Below, one piece after another: positions 25,179 to 37,100 of a stretch of DNA of 64,000 nt. Below the pieces are notes generated by a model. The model worked only from the letters and a program-made list of their open reading frames with translations. It was not told the origin of the DNA and did no database searches. The DNA comes from Adiantum capillus-veneris (taxonomy: Eukaryota; Streptophyta; Polypodiopsida; Polypodiales; Pteridaceae), in contig CM043963.1 of the NCBI GenBank assembly GCA_014529385.2, positions 76,993,412 to 77,057,411 of the forward strand. The letters run 5' to 3'. The position numbers and the translations under genes were made by a program. Numbering within the stretch: the stretch's first letter is position 1; every line of letters begins with the position of its first letter.

Positions 25179-26093
25179 ATGGGGGAAAAGGGAATAGAAA
25201 AATTCAATGGGGAGGGGTTTCACACCTGGCAAACGAAATTAAGAGGATACCTTATGAAAAAATGTTTATGGTATGTCATCAGCACTGCCTTAGAGCAACA
25301 AGCCAAACACGATGGAGTACACACTAGGGCATTTACACTCATAGCAAGTGCACAAAATTTGGCCAAAGATGAACAAGCATTAGGTATCATCATCACCTCC
25401 TTGCATGGCAACTATGAGCATTTCATAGATGAATGTAAGCATGGACATGAAGCCTGGCATGTCCTAGAAAGTAATTTTGGAGCCAAGGCCAAAAGAAGTA
25501 AAGTTAGTCTCAAAAACAACTTTACAAGATCGCCATCATTGAAGGGGAGGACATTGCTAGCCTAGTAAATAGGCTTAAGAGCATTGTCATGCAACTCACT
25601 TACATCTAGGTTGAAGTACCAGAAGACAACAAAGTGGCCATACTATTAAGTGCACGTCCACCTTATGACCACTCAATCACAATTCTTAAAGAAAAAAAAC
25701 CGGCTCCACCTTTCCAAGATGTCATCAACTCAGTCCAAGGAGAGGAAAGAAAGCAAAAAGGTTCATTAACCTCATTAGGAGGGGCCTTTATCACAACATC
25801 CTCAAGGGGAAGATATTTGCCATTGACATCATCAATCGGAAGAAAGTGTTATGAATGTGGAATAATGGGACACGTAGCGAAGTACTGCTACACAAACAAT
25901 CCTTGCAACAAATGTGGTAAGAAGGGACACCCTCCTCTACTCAAATGGAGGTAGTAGTAGTAGAGAAAGCAGTAGTAGTAGAAGCAACAACAGAAGCTAC
26001 AAAGGCAAGAGACCTAGTAAAGGATCAACTCACATGGTAGAAGACGAAGAAGACAAAGGAGAGACCAACCTTGTCTTTTATGAAGACGTACTT
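25179..26093 (+). pseudogene. gag: Copia-type gag with zinc knuckle
   Basis: An ATG at 25179 (MGEKGIEKFNGEGFHTWQ) opens a gag of the copia UBN2 type. The open part runs to 25564, where a frameshift moves the frame to about 25520-25606 (EGEDIASLVNRLKSIVMQL). After an in-frame TAG near 25607 it continues through KVAILLSARPPYDHSITIL. A CCHC knuckle, CYECGIMGHVAKYC, is at about 25849-25890; a second, CNKCGKKGH, loses its last Cys by a frameshift near 25930. The tail (SSSRSNNRSYKGKRPSKG) runs to 26093. It would form the particle shell. No pol follows. Confidence 0.85.
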
Positions 26094-26237
26094 TGAAGAT
26101 GCATCCTCTCTACTTGTAGGGGAGGACTTTTATTTTCCTATGTGGATATTACCATCCTATATGGATACCAACTTATCCTCCTGTGTGGATATTGCATCTT
26201 CAGTACTTTGTCATAGTCCAAACCTCAAGGGGAGGAT

Positions 26238-26558
26238 TCTAAAGTGTGAGTTTTTTCCTAAAGTTTGAGTCAAGGAGAGAAGAGTGGAATTATCCCACAT
26301 GCTGTGGAGCAAGGCTGTAGAGCTACTTAAAGCTCATTTCATGAATGAATAAACACAACTCTATTTTTCACTACATGCTTGTCTATGGTGAGCTTGTGCT
26401 AAGCTAAGTCAATACTCAAGATTGTGTTTATGAGTCCAAGCTAATTCTATCTTGGAACCTAATTCACTTGAGTGATAATCTTGATTACACACACACTCAC
26501 ACACTTGCATCATGTTTCTCTTTCATCCACCCTAGCTAGCATGATCCAATCCCTAACA
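26238..26558 (+). repeat. Copia-like 3' LTR
   Basis: 321 bp, ending CTAACA directly before the target duplication GTAGA. Preceded by the polypurine tract at 26227-26236. Confidence 0.92.
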
Positions 26559-26563
26559 GTAGA

Positions 26564-27137
26564 GTCGCCATTTGTGTTACCATGATTAGCTCACTAATTG
26601 CGTGAGTGTTTCCATGTCCTAGTCGAGTAGTTCATCACTCTGGATTGACAATTATTATTGTTTATTGGAGTTATGCTATGATGGTACGCCCAAGAACCAC
26701 ATTCCTCCTCCAAAGAAGAAGCAGTAGAGATTAAAACCGATATCCTAGGGTCAAATACCCTATAATTAGTAAGTGTGTCTTTCCCTCCCCAAACACAAAA
26801 TCGTAAGCAATCTTTTGCAAAGGTTACAGAGAGCTTTTTTGGCTTAAAACTCCTCCAATTGAAGCTCTTAAGAGCTTAAATAAAAGCTATTTTCCGAGAC
26901 CTTTATGCATTATAAAAGAGTTAATGCAAGATGAAAATGGAGGTTTAATTATAATGCACTCAAAGTGGCTCAAATAACAACCTTTATTAGCATGAGATAA
27001 GTTATATTAAGAAAATAGACACACTAATAAAAACTAGCTACTAATGCTCCCTCTATGAGCTTATTTGAGAAAGCTAACTGCAAGAGTGAAAACCTAAGTG
27101 TTGATAAAATAGGAATTAATAGGCCTAGGTGGGAAAC
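26564..27137. other. Unassigned repeat flank
   Basis: The right half of the copia-like element's target. Bases about 26627-26695 resemble the first 72 bases of the window. No coding frame is seen. Confidence 0.45.
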
Positions 27138-27141
27138 CATC

Positions 27142-27154
27142 GAGTCTGATACCA
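27142..27154 (-). promoter_or_regulatory. Possible orphan primer binding site
   Basis: The minus strand reads TGGTATCAGACTC, close to the initiator Met tRNA primer site. The next plus-strand bases start TGAAAGGG, which could be an LTR end at about 27157, but no second LTR copy is seen. Confidence 0.35.
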
Positions 27155-27729
27155 CATGAAAGGGAATGTGATTATGATGAAAACATAAACAAGCCATTCG
27201 TAGTTTTATTAGAAATTTAATTACGAGAGAGAGATTGACAGTAAGGGAGATGGAAAATCATAAGTAAACTAATATGCAAATGAGTACAAAGTGGGTTAGA
27301 GTAGTGATAGGGTGCAAAATGGATACAAATGTGGATACAAAGTGCTTCACTTAGGCTTCTTTTATAGAGTTGGGCGGGGATATATGATGAACTAATCACC
27401 GAATCCCAGATAATAGTGCATGAAGCGACCCCTATCGGGATTTGGGGACCTTGGCAAGACTCTACAGGAAAATCAAATCTGTCGGGCAGGGGCATTGAGC
27501 TTGAGAATCTAGCAAGCAAGGGAATCGGTTGCAATAGTAGGATCTTGGCAACAAAGGCTTTGGGGAGAGGGTGATGTGTGAATAGCAAGCAGGTCAAGCT
27601 CTGACACACTGTGTGTGTAGTGAGCTACAGAGCCAACAGGTTTAGCTTCAAAAGTAGCTGAGAAAGTGAGAGAGCATCCGACCATTGTGAACTCAAATTG
27701 AGCAACAGTGTTGGCAATTGCAAATTCTT

Positions 27730-27737
27730 CACACACA

Positions 27738-27809
<72 letters not shown>
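27730..27809. repeat. (CA)40 microsatellite
   Basis: An almost perfect CA run of 80 bp with one T interruption near 27744. Confidence 0.97.
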
Positions 27810-27810
<1 letters not shown>

Positions 27811-27975
27811 TCAATGCCAAGAAATTTGAGCAATGAGCAGTGGGTGGCAAGCAAGGTTGAGTTCCGGGCGGAAGCTCAAGCAGTGTTGAAGCCAGGTCAA
27901 ACAAGCAACTGCGGATTTCATAATAAAGGATTGGAATTGTTGTGTGGTGGTGCACACACGTGCACGTGTGCGCGC

Positions 27976-27979
<4 letters not shown>

Positions 27980-28055
<76 letters not shown>
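27980..28055. repeat. (AC)38 microsatellite
   Basis: A perfect AC run of about 76 bp, directly after an alternating purine-pyrimidine block with CGCGCGC at 27950-27977. Confidence 0.97.
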
Positions 28056-28057
<2 letters not shown>

Positions 28058-28994
28058 TGTCACTTGCCTTTATGTTTTCAACATAGTAGGAATGCTATAC
28101 TAAACCCTAAAAAGTTGTCTTTTTGGCTATATTTATCCATTGTAGCCCTACACTACTCCTAAGTTGGTGTCCATTGTGTGTTAGAACCCTTATAAGGGTT
28201 ATAATGGTTGCAAGGGCAACAGAAAAATGTGGTAAAAAAGTTTTGGGCATTACTTACCCTGTCGCAAGGTGCAGTGATTAGCTCTGTTCTACTATGGTGG
28301 CGGGTTGCATGAAGGGCGGCTACTCAATTTCAGTTCCCCAGAGGGAGCGTGGTCTATTGAGTGCGATTTGTGTGCTACATGCTTTGAGTGGTGGTGGTCC
28401 TCCTTCTTCTATTTAAAGAGGCAAGGGCGCATTCTACCCCTCACTTAGCACGGTGTGTTTTACTTGCACTAAGTAATAGGACTGCGTGTTTGTTTATTCC
28501 TTGTTGCACCGAACATGGAACTTGCTACCCAACCAACACAGGTTGGCCACTAAGCTTGTTATTAAGATTTTCTATTTTGTCTTTAATTGGCTAGGGTAAT
28601 CACCATCAATTAATGCCTGTCAAGGCCCATTGATTGGGTTGGTAGTACATTGGATGGTTTAAATTACATATGTATGGTCTTACTACTGGGTTTCAATTCA
28701 CGACATTGCTTGGCAATATAGGGCCCTGTTGTTGATAGCATGACGTATTGTTGATGCAGCTAAATCTGTGGGACAAGCGGATTATCCTCTGTATTTACTG
28801 GTTTTTTTTACTGTAAGATGTTGTAGGTCGCACAATATTACAATTTGATTAATGGGGTTTTTCCCTAGACCAAGCTCTACAGGCATTCTTGAAGTATTTG
28901 TTGACCTGTTGACGCTCACAAAAATTCACAAAAAAACAGAGAAAGTGGGTAGGTGTGTGATGGAGTTGCTGTGGTGACTAAGCTCGGCAGGATG
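28056..28994. other. Non-coding spacer
   Basis: No coding frame or RNA gene is recognised. The last part (about 28870-28994) would be the internal leader of a minus-strand element if the LTR at 29015 is its 5' LTR. Confidence 0.45.
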
Positions 28995-29000
28995 CGACCT

Positions 29001-29012
29001 GCTCTGATACCA
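29001..29012 (-). promoter_or_regulatory. Primer binding site, initiator Met tRNA
   Basis: Minus-strand TGGTATCAGAGC, two bases outside the LTR that starts at 29015. Confidence 0.75.
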
Positions 29013-29014
29013 AT

Positions 29015-29282
29015 TGTTGGAATTAGGGTTGCAGGAAAGCACACACATTTTGGAGAAGAAGAAGGAAGCTCAAGGCACACAACAGAGAGTGTATTAGTTA
29101 GTGTGCAATGGAAAGATAGATAGCCCTAGAGTGATGGGTGTATATACAATGCACGGGGGGAAAAACCTCCTATTGAGGGAATTTGGGAAAAATTCCCCAG
29201 TGGTCCTAAGTGTGTTCACACACATCACTACCACATGTATATAGTAACATCATGTATGTCATGGTGGCTACGAGTCCTAACA
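29015..29282 (-). repeat. Short LTR with minus-strand primer site
   Basis: A 268-bp TG...CA segment (TGTTGGAATTAG ... GTCCTAACA). Immediately to its left, at 29001-29012, the minus strand reads TGGTATCAGAGC, the initiator Met tRNA primer site. It is therefore the 5' LTR of a minus-strand copia-like element whose interior to the left is not recognisable. It lies against a copia RNase H fragment of opposite orientation. Confidence 0.65.
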
Positions 29283-29758
29283 TTACGTATCTAGAGACAA
29301 TTGTTAGCATGTATCTGTCCAATCTTGGAAAGAAGCATTAAGATTCTATCAAATCGATTCTTGGATACTTGAGTGGAACAATGGATAGAGAATATATATG
29401 GTCATGGAGAGTTATCCATTAGGGGGTATGTTGAAAATGATTATGCAGGTTGTGTTGACAATCGCAAATTAATGATTGGTTGGATCTACACTTTTTCTAT
29501 TTCTTGGAGATCCAATCTTCAAAATTGTATGTATATTTCCACTACAAAGGTAGAGTATGTTATTTTTTATGGAGCATGCAAAGAAGATATATGGCTTACT
29601 TATCTAGTGGGAGATCTTGGACTAGAGCAGAAGATACCAATTCTCCAATGTGATAGTCAAAGTGCTATTGCCTTGGTTAATGATTTGGTGTTTCATGCAA
29701 GGACAAAACATATTGATGTCTTACTTCAATCGTCATTGCCTAGAAAACAAGAAGCTTG
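29283..29758 (+). pseudogene. Ty1/copia RNase H fragment
   Basis: The C-terminal end of a copia polyprotein. The open part at 29373-29758 contains GYVENDYAGCVDNRKLMIGW, STTKVEYVIFYGACKEDIWL and LQCDSQSAIALVNDLVFHAR followed by TKHIDV, the conserved RNase H blocks of plant copia elements. The first catalytic Asp block (usually YVDADYAG) reads YVENDYAG. A frameshift near 29372 separates the preceding linker (SNLGKKH). Everything upstream is gone; its left edge is the LTR at 29015-29282. Confidence 0.85.
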
Positions 29759-30372
29759 ACTTGGTGAAGATCGCGGGGGGTTCACTATGTGTAAAACTAC
29801 CATATCATGTACGCTCAAGACATGTTTGTAAAACCCCTTATATGTGAATTTTGTTAAGAATATAATGTACCCTTTTCTTTTAAAACTGTAAGTTTTTTTC
29901 AAATTCAAAAAAATAATGCTCTTCTGTATATATATTTTTGTAAGTTTCAAGAACTTTAAATACCCTTCTGTTGAAATTACGTGACAGGTTACGTTTTTAT
30001 TAGGTGACTTCCTCGGGGTGAAGATACATGTATCAGAGAACACAATGGATGCACTCATTAAGATCTCTCCAACAATCAATTTCAACATTGTTGTCACTTG
30101 ATGGGCATCCGGTGAAGATGCAGTATTCTTCACTAACTGTACAGGTTGAATATTTTTACAGCCTCTCACATTGGTCATCAAGTGGGAGAATGGGGTTATT
30201 GACCATATAGGCCGAGCGTCCGCCACCAATCCATCAGTAATTTATGTCCACTGACCTTTATTTGTGTAAATATACAACATACGGCCACATTTGCACATGC
30301 GCCATAAAGATCACCTAGAAGCATATTAGTATCTCAAATCCACCAACCATGATCCATATTGATATTTCAATT
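29759..30372. other. Spacer after the copia fragment
   Basis: No supported gene. The first 100 bases may be the tail of the copia polyprotein and its 3' non-coding part. The rest is AT-rich without repeat partners. Confidence 0.45.
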
Positions 30373-31800
30373 TCACCTTTGGTGCAAGCCTTTTTCCATA
30401 AGATTGATCTCCAAACTATGATCAGCAAGTGCTAAAATTGGCTTGTCAATGCCACCAAGTTGAGCAATGGTCTCTATCATTGCTCTAGCCCAGTGAGTCC
30501 TTGAAAAGTGGCTATTGGGCACTATTTCAACATATCCGTCATCATAAAAATGAAAATATCTTACGTCACATGTAATTTGATTTAAAACCACCATAGTTTT
30601 AGACCCCTCATCTTCATATTCTTCTTCATAAGCATCCAAAATTGACTCAATATCTCAAATCATATGGCTCTTCATTGATTTAAATTCATGTTCACTTAGG
30701 ACTTTTTGTGATATTTTTTGTTTCTTCTTAATGATGTCGATGACCTCTCCATGAATTTCATGCTTTTTTATCCCCAAGATGTTGCCGAATTTGAGCTTCA
30801 CCTTGCTATTGAGGATATGCTAAAAATCCTTTTCAAATCTATAGTTAAATCATTATTGGGTTTCAAGGTTCTCTCTTTGATGATCTAGCATTACCATCAT
30901 CCCTTTTTCACTTTTCTTCCACCATAGCTTCATTGGCCTGGATCTAGCAATGAATCCATACGCTAAAAGAGAATCTATTGGGTCTGACCACCCTGTAGTT
31001 TCTCAAATGCAATTTCCCAGTTGCCGTAGCTTCTTGTGAGACACCTTGCCTAATTTAGTTGTTTTTAAAGTATAAGGCCATAAATTGCCTTTAGCTCTAG
31101 AACCTTTATTATCCTCCTTACCATGCACCTTCAATCCATGAGTTGTAGCTTCAACAAGAGAAACATTAAGTTGCATCTCTTCCACTAACTTTTTCATACC
31201 ATGTCTTCTGAAGTTTAGGTGGATAGGCTCTCCAATTTTCCTGAAGATAAATATTTTTGTCCTTCCAAAAGACTATATTTTTCTTGTAAGCTTCATCAAA
31301 TTCATCACAATCTTTATGTCCATGATCCTAACTATCACACCATGTACATCTATAACCCACATCCCATTGTGAAGGTTGCTGCTTTAGATGCAATGTAGAA
31401 CCTTTCACACTTTTATCTTCATGTTTTATAGCTTTCAAATTAAAAATTAGTGTCTGTACATGTTTTACCAGTTTGTTAAGAACCATCTATTCCAACTTTG
31501 GCTTTGATGCAAGACCTTTCACACATTTATCTTCAAATTTTATAGCTTTGAAATTAGGATTGAGTTCTATATACCTTTTACTAGTTTATTAAGGATTGGT
31601 TCTTCCAACTTAGGCTTTGTAGGAGTTGACTTCTCCATTGATTCTTCTTCAATTGCGTCCGTAGAGTCGGTTGATTTTATCTTGTTTACTTTCATTTGTC
31701 GCTTCACAATCATGTCAATCGCTTCAAAAACCATTTTCCAATTAGAAGTTAAACCTAGCTTACCCATTGGATCTTCTAGTAGTTGCACCAAACCTTTTTA
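30373..31800 (-). pseudogene. Ty3/gypsy-like gag-protease relic, minus strand
   Basis: Three minus-strand pieces. 31791-31567 is the end of a gag-like region (MVQLLEDPMGKLGLTSNWKM). About 31350-31300 encodes a CCHC knuckle of the form CTWCDS-x-DHGHKDC with a stop at x, and 31197-31003 its continuation (MKKLVEEMQLNVSLVEATTH). 30639-30373 ends in DKPILALADHSLEINLMEKG, which resembles the DHGSEIN-type active site of some plant gypsy proteases with Gly changed. The reverse transcriptase is not present. Stops and frameshifts are frequent. The lineage is not resolved. Confidence 0.55.
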
Positions 31801-32423
31801 AATTGGTTGGCAGCTTGAACAAATAACTCTAGCTTCTCTAGATGTATCGTCGCTATGCTGTCAATAACTGTTCACATATCTTCTGAAAATCTCATAACAT
31901 CTCTTGTGTAGACAAGGCTTTTTAATTCTTCTGCACCCACAACTTATCTTTCTTGTGTTCATCAAAGATGTCATGGATTAAGCATTTAGGGACAGGAGCC
32001 GAGAAGGCAGCGGGGCCTTTGGCTATGAGAGAGTGATTAGGAAGACTCAAAGTACAAGAGATGAGACACATATTTAAATGAAACCAAGAATTGAATTACT
32101 GATTGATATTTGAGACCATCAAAAAGAGATTGCCACAATCAAGGCCATGTGCACGCTTAGTGCAAGTGGAAAATACTAGGGTTAGTCCTCCATCTATGTA
32201 GCTCACAACAGGCAACATACACCAAAGGGGAGGAACAAAGTTGATCCAAATTTTGATGCCAATCACCAATCTTCACCCGTTGAGTTCTGTGCAAGAGCTT
32301 CTACAAACACAATCATTGAGAATGTAGAGCAAATAAGAGTGCCATGAACAAAAGTCTCAAAGTTTCTACTTTTATCGTTGATTGCTCGCGAGAAGCTCCT
32401 CTTGCTCTTCCTCTTTGCCTTAA

Positions 32424-32427
<4 letters not shown>
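31801..32427. other. Non-coding spacer
   Basis: No open frame with known motifs and no repeat partner seen in the window. Confidence 0.45.

Positions 32428-32492
<65 letters not shown>
32428..32492. repeat. Compound (AT)22(AG)10 microsatellite
   Basis: AT run at 32428-32471 followed without a gap by an AG run to about 32492. Confidence 0.96.
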
Positions 32493-32771
32493 CGTCAAAA
32501 TGCCCCCTTCTTCACCTCACTTCTCCTCTCATCTTCTTCTTCTCTTTTCCCCTTGAGAATAAAAATCTCTTCTCAAGCACATTAAAAAACTCTTCTTTTT
32601 GTTCGTTCATCCCCTTCCAAAAATAGCACCATAAAGGTTTTTGTTTTTGCTATCTTTAGTGCTTGGACTCAACCCCTTTTTTATTCCATGCAAGTCCCTT
32701 TTTATTAGCTCCCTCAAGGTCATCACAGTGGCATGATCACCTCTTAAGGGGATCCTACCAAGATTCCCCAT

Positions 32772-33706
32772 TGTTAGAGTTTAGGAATCTCTCTGGATTT
32801 GTCCAATCAATTCGAGTTTCTCCCAGCAACAGGTGCTAAGTAGTGAGGACTATTTTGTGAATGTGCCCGGTCAATGTGAGGTAGGTTTCTCATGTTGGGT
32901 TGCATCTAGCCATAATTAGCTAGGGTTTTGGGCTTTGTTCCATGGTCATGGGGGTTTATGAATGGGTCGGGCAGCCAGCCTTGTGGCATATGTAGGTAGA
33001 GGGGGGTCACCTCAGTCATGAATTGCAGTTATGCCCAGAGGAGAGAGCCCTCCCTTGAGTGCCCCAGAGGGACTTGGTGTAGAGGTAGAGCAGCTAGCAT
33101 TTTCCTCCAGATCAACCAATATTTTGGCATGTGATCAACCAACATTTTCTCGGTGTTTTTCATGGGCAGCAGATGCAGTGCTCGAAGATCATCTCTATGA
33201 TGCAATACTGCCTCAGGGTAGTCTTTCACAAGCCTTGTGCCCATGATGTAGCACGTTTTCTTGATCAAGATCTAGATCCACATCCAGATCTAGCTAGGAG
33301 GAGATGCACTAGATCTATGCTCTCAGAGCATGTTGGAAGTGATGTCCATGTAGAGACCGTGTCAGTGGTCTTGTGTGCATGATCAATTGTTGGCAGTGTC
33401 ATTAGCAGTTGCAATTGTGTGTACCTCGGGTATATCCATTGGGCATGTCAATTTGATGTCAAACCACCCTTGGTAACTTGTATGAGTAGATTGTATTAGC
33501 ATGGAGAGACTTTCCCAGATCTCACTCTCTTTCTCTCTCTCATTCTTAGATGTCCTATCTCTTTCTACCTTAGTGATCTCTCTTCTCCACAAGTATGCCT
33601 TGCTCATGTGTTTGGCATTGCAGGTGTTCTAGATTGGGGTCAAGGTGCCCACTAGATCACGAGCTAGTGCTTGTCTTCATTGCATCTTCCACTGCCGCCT
33701 TTGACA
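32772..33706 (+). repeat. LARD-like 5' LTR
   Basis: 935 bp; shorter than the 3' copy through internal deletions. Ends TTTGACA directly before the primer site. Confidence 0.78.
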
Positions 33707-33720
33707 TGGTATCAAAGCCC
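33707..33720 (+). promoter_or_regulatory. Primer binding site, initiator Met tRNA-like
   Basis: TGGTATCAAAGCCC, one mismatch (A for G) from the canonical initiator Met site, with no spacer after the LTR. Confidence 0.75.
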
Positions 33721-36700
33721 TATGGTGATGTGACCACCTTGATGCTCATATAGGGTTGATCTTGTGTGTGGTTTTGGACATGATGGAGAGAGAATAAGCT
33801 TGCTATTTTTTCTTGGTTTTCTCCAAGTTTTGGGAAGATTTGGGTATGAGGAGGCCTTGGATCCTTGTTTACAACTTCCCCATCTTTACCCTTGATTACC
33901 CTGACCTCTCTTTACCAAGGGGAGCCTGTTGTTGGAGATTACACGATGTGTAGCAATGTTGGATTGCTTTGACGGATGGAGTCATGTTATCGTGCCTTCC
34001 TGCAAGGGGAGCAAGCATGTGGGTGTTGGATTCAGAGGGAGAGCTATTCATTTCTAGCTTCGTCTTCAGAGAGAACTATTTGGATAGCAGTAGGATCTTC
34101 TTCATCCTTTCTAGAGGAGTCTTCTATGGCTGTGTCTTCTTTGAGGAGATGAATTGGTAGATTTATTGTGTCATTTGCAAATGCACCTCTTTCTTGGAAT
34201 TGTCGACGAAGCTACCTATCCGATGGGTAGCAAGTTGATGATTCAGTTGCACTCTTGTACGAGATTGTGGATTATGCATGATAGAGGGGGACCTCTTCCC
34301 TTCTTGAAGCAGAGGATGCTTCATGATTTTGCATTTTCCATCTAAGGTCGGAAGGTCCAGATTCGCGGCTTTAGTTGACTCTTGTTCAAGATTCCAATAT
34401 GAAACATTTCAGGTGCATGTTTGAGTGCATGTGTTGGAGTTGTCTTTAGCAGGTAGGGGGCGATACTTCTCTCTCTAGAACCACTTTGTGTTTGATCATC
34501 CTATTTCCTTGGATGAGGTTTAGAGGTGGAGCATGTTGTGCCATACCCTTAGCCAACAATGACAACAGTTTGAGGAGGTTTTGTTGGAGTGTGGACCCTT
34601 CCTTTCTCCATGTTCTCTCCTTTCCCCGGTGGTAGTGTGGCCCTATAGATTTGGTCACTTCTTTGCCCTTTTGTGAGCTTGTCAGTACCATTTGTGGGAC
34701 AATTTATGACTTCTTGTGAGCTTGTTAGCACCAATTTTGGGACAGCTTTGCAACCTTCTATGGGTAGTTTTTCTTAATGATCGACATCTAATTTGTCAAG
34801 ATCCATTGGATGACAGGTTCGCATGTAGTGTCGCCATTTGGTGGGGACATCTATTTCCTACTCCCAGAGCCAGCAACATTCGGATGCTTCTTCCATACAT
34901 CGCTTTGGAGAGCTCCAACCTTGGGGATAGCCCTTCTTTAGGTGTGCAATTTTGACCATGACTAACTAGTATAGCAGGATCTTCCTTGGTGGTCTTTTGC
35001 CCAATTTTTTGACATGTTACAAATCAACCCTATCATCCTTTACAGGTTCATTCCCCGAGACAATTCCTTTACTCTCTCTTAAGTTTGGAGTCATGTTGTG
35101 TATTGGATATCAATTGCATAGTTTAGTTGTGGGTATGTTCTCTTCAGCACAAGTACAAAGGACAATTTTGATGAATATTTTAAGGAAGAAAGTTACAACA
35201 TTAGGATTATATGTGCTCTTCCAAGTCTGTATGTAGTTTGACATATTGTATTGGATTGTATCTCTACAGGGTTGATCTTGGCAGATGCAAGAAGTGGTGG
35301 ACATTTTGGTTTGGTCTCAAGGAGTTTGCTTGAGTAACTAGGTTCTTTTTGGATCCCGACAGCTTCTTTGGCAAACATGATCCTCATGTGACAACCCTTC
35401 AATTCTTACTATTCTTAGCAATCCGAGTTTACCGATGGTGTGATTCTCTTTGAGTCTCGAGTTCCATGAGATTCAGGTTTTGCAATTGAGTTATAGAGGA
35501 AGCAATTTTACTCCAAGTTGTCTCAAATTTCTTTCTAGCAATACTTATTCTCTTTTCCCAAGATTGAGTAGGAGGGGGACTTCCTATCTTGGGGGCATTC
35601 TCAGCCATATCTCTGCAGCTTTTAGTGACAATTTTTGTTATGTTCCAATGTGGGTTGAGTCAGTTGCTACCTTATATCATACTTTTGAGGATACTTCTCT
35701 TTCAGAGGGGGCTTCCAGGTTATTATCTTCAATTGACTTCTGGTGCTCCATTCAATGGAGTACCATGCACGGTGTCTTCTAGTGTTTCCTTGCCCATGTT
35801 TTTGCGGTTTTATGGTGTGCTTTAGCCCACAATGCAGTTGGAATCTTGGCATATGTTTTCCTTTGCCATTCCTCATCTTTCGGATTTTGTGGTGTGACCG
35901 TTGCTCTCCCAGTGCATCCGAGCAGGGTTCCTATGCATCATCTTCCATATTGATCCCTGACAACTATACCATACATGACACACCTACTTCCCTTATCCTT
36001 AGACTACATGTCATCTTTTGTACAAGTGGATGGTGGCTCTTCTTGGACTAGGAACCAGCTACAATTAGCTTGAGCATTCTTCAAAGAGGGGACACAGTCT
36101 TCTTAGTTCTCCCAGATTTGGTTCTAGGTTCCACATGTATATTATACTTCCTTCTGATTCGCCTATCCCTTGGGTGATCTAGTTACACAGGCAGAGACTG
36201 TTGGAGAGTTATGATAGTTATCCATGGTTCGGGTGTTTGCCCTTCAGAGGGGGATATGGAGCCCGTTTGGGAGTCAGTTTTGCACACTACTTCCATACAG
36301 TTCTTGTGGTTCTATGTGCAACGTACATGATAGACAGTCTAGTTGGTGGCTTTCTATAGCACCTTGTCCTACTCTTGTAGAGCTTGAGAGCATGATCTTC
36401 TCTTGATCTTGCCGTGTTAGTTGCAATCTTAGTACTGATGTATGTTTGTTTTATGTTGGATGTTTATTATTGATTCACTATGAGAATGGGCTGATAATCT
36501 CTCAGATGGTGTTCCAGATAGTTGAAGATTAGTTACAGTTTCACTCTCAGTTTCAATGAAGTTCCTTTAGACACAATTTTCAACTCACCATTCTATATGA
36601 TGGTTGGTGCAGTTCTTTAGTTCTTCTTCATCAGACATATATTTCCTTAGTAGCCTCGGTTGTCCCTTTCCTTGGACTACAGTAGCAGCTTGGAGTTTTG

Positions 36701-37100
36701 GGCATGTGGTATGTGATTGGAGGTGCATATTTTTGACTCTTTCCTCGAGGGTGGAAAATTTAGAGTTGGGAAATGAGTTGAATACCAGTATTTTATGCAT
36801 TTAATCTTGGTTTTGATGCATACTCTTGGAGCGATCAACAACATTACTTTATGTAGATGGTGGTTGTGCGACTTGTGAGTCGGTTGGCTTGAGGAGATTC
36901 TTGGTAGAGCTGGATTTACTTTTAGCAGATAGCATGATACTTCCCAGACGTCTTTTGGGGGTAGTGGTTGGATGGTATGATATTATTTAACCTTGGAGTT
37001 CTGTAGCAGTGTTCCTTGTCCATGAAATCCTCTCTTTACAGTTGAAAATTTCTCACTCCAACTCCCTGGTTTGACTTCCTTTCCAGGAGCTGATAGGGGG
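33721..37100. other. LARD-like non-coding interior
   Basis: About 3.4 kb without a recognised coding frame. The open frames are short, and their translations show no gag, protease, integrase or polymerase motif. It is T-rich on the plus strand. Confidence 0.6.

Larger units (their letters stand above)
23371..26558 (+). mobile_element. Non-autonomous Ty1/copia-like element (gag only)
   Basis: A complete 3188-bp element. The LTRs are 23371-23693 and 26238-26558, with a perfect 5-bp target duplication GTAGA at 23366-23370 and 26559-26563. The primer site follows the 5' LTR after two bases and the polypurine tract AAGGGGAGGA (26227-26236) precedes the 3' LTR. Inside are a 1.5-kb leader and a copia-type gag. 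Protease, integrase, reverse transcriptase and RNase H are absent, so it would need proteins from an autonomous relative. The LTRs differ at about a dozen positions by eye. The 3' LTR starts TC instead of TG. Confidence 0.93.

Noticed and set aside
27509-28162. Several 60-184 codon frames rich in Cys-Val or Thr-His
   Set aside because: They are translations of the two CA microsatellites.
33721-37100. A hidden pol gene in the LARD-like interior
   Set aside because: I looked for reverse transcriptase, integrase and protease motifs in the open frames and found none.
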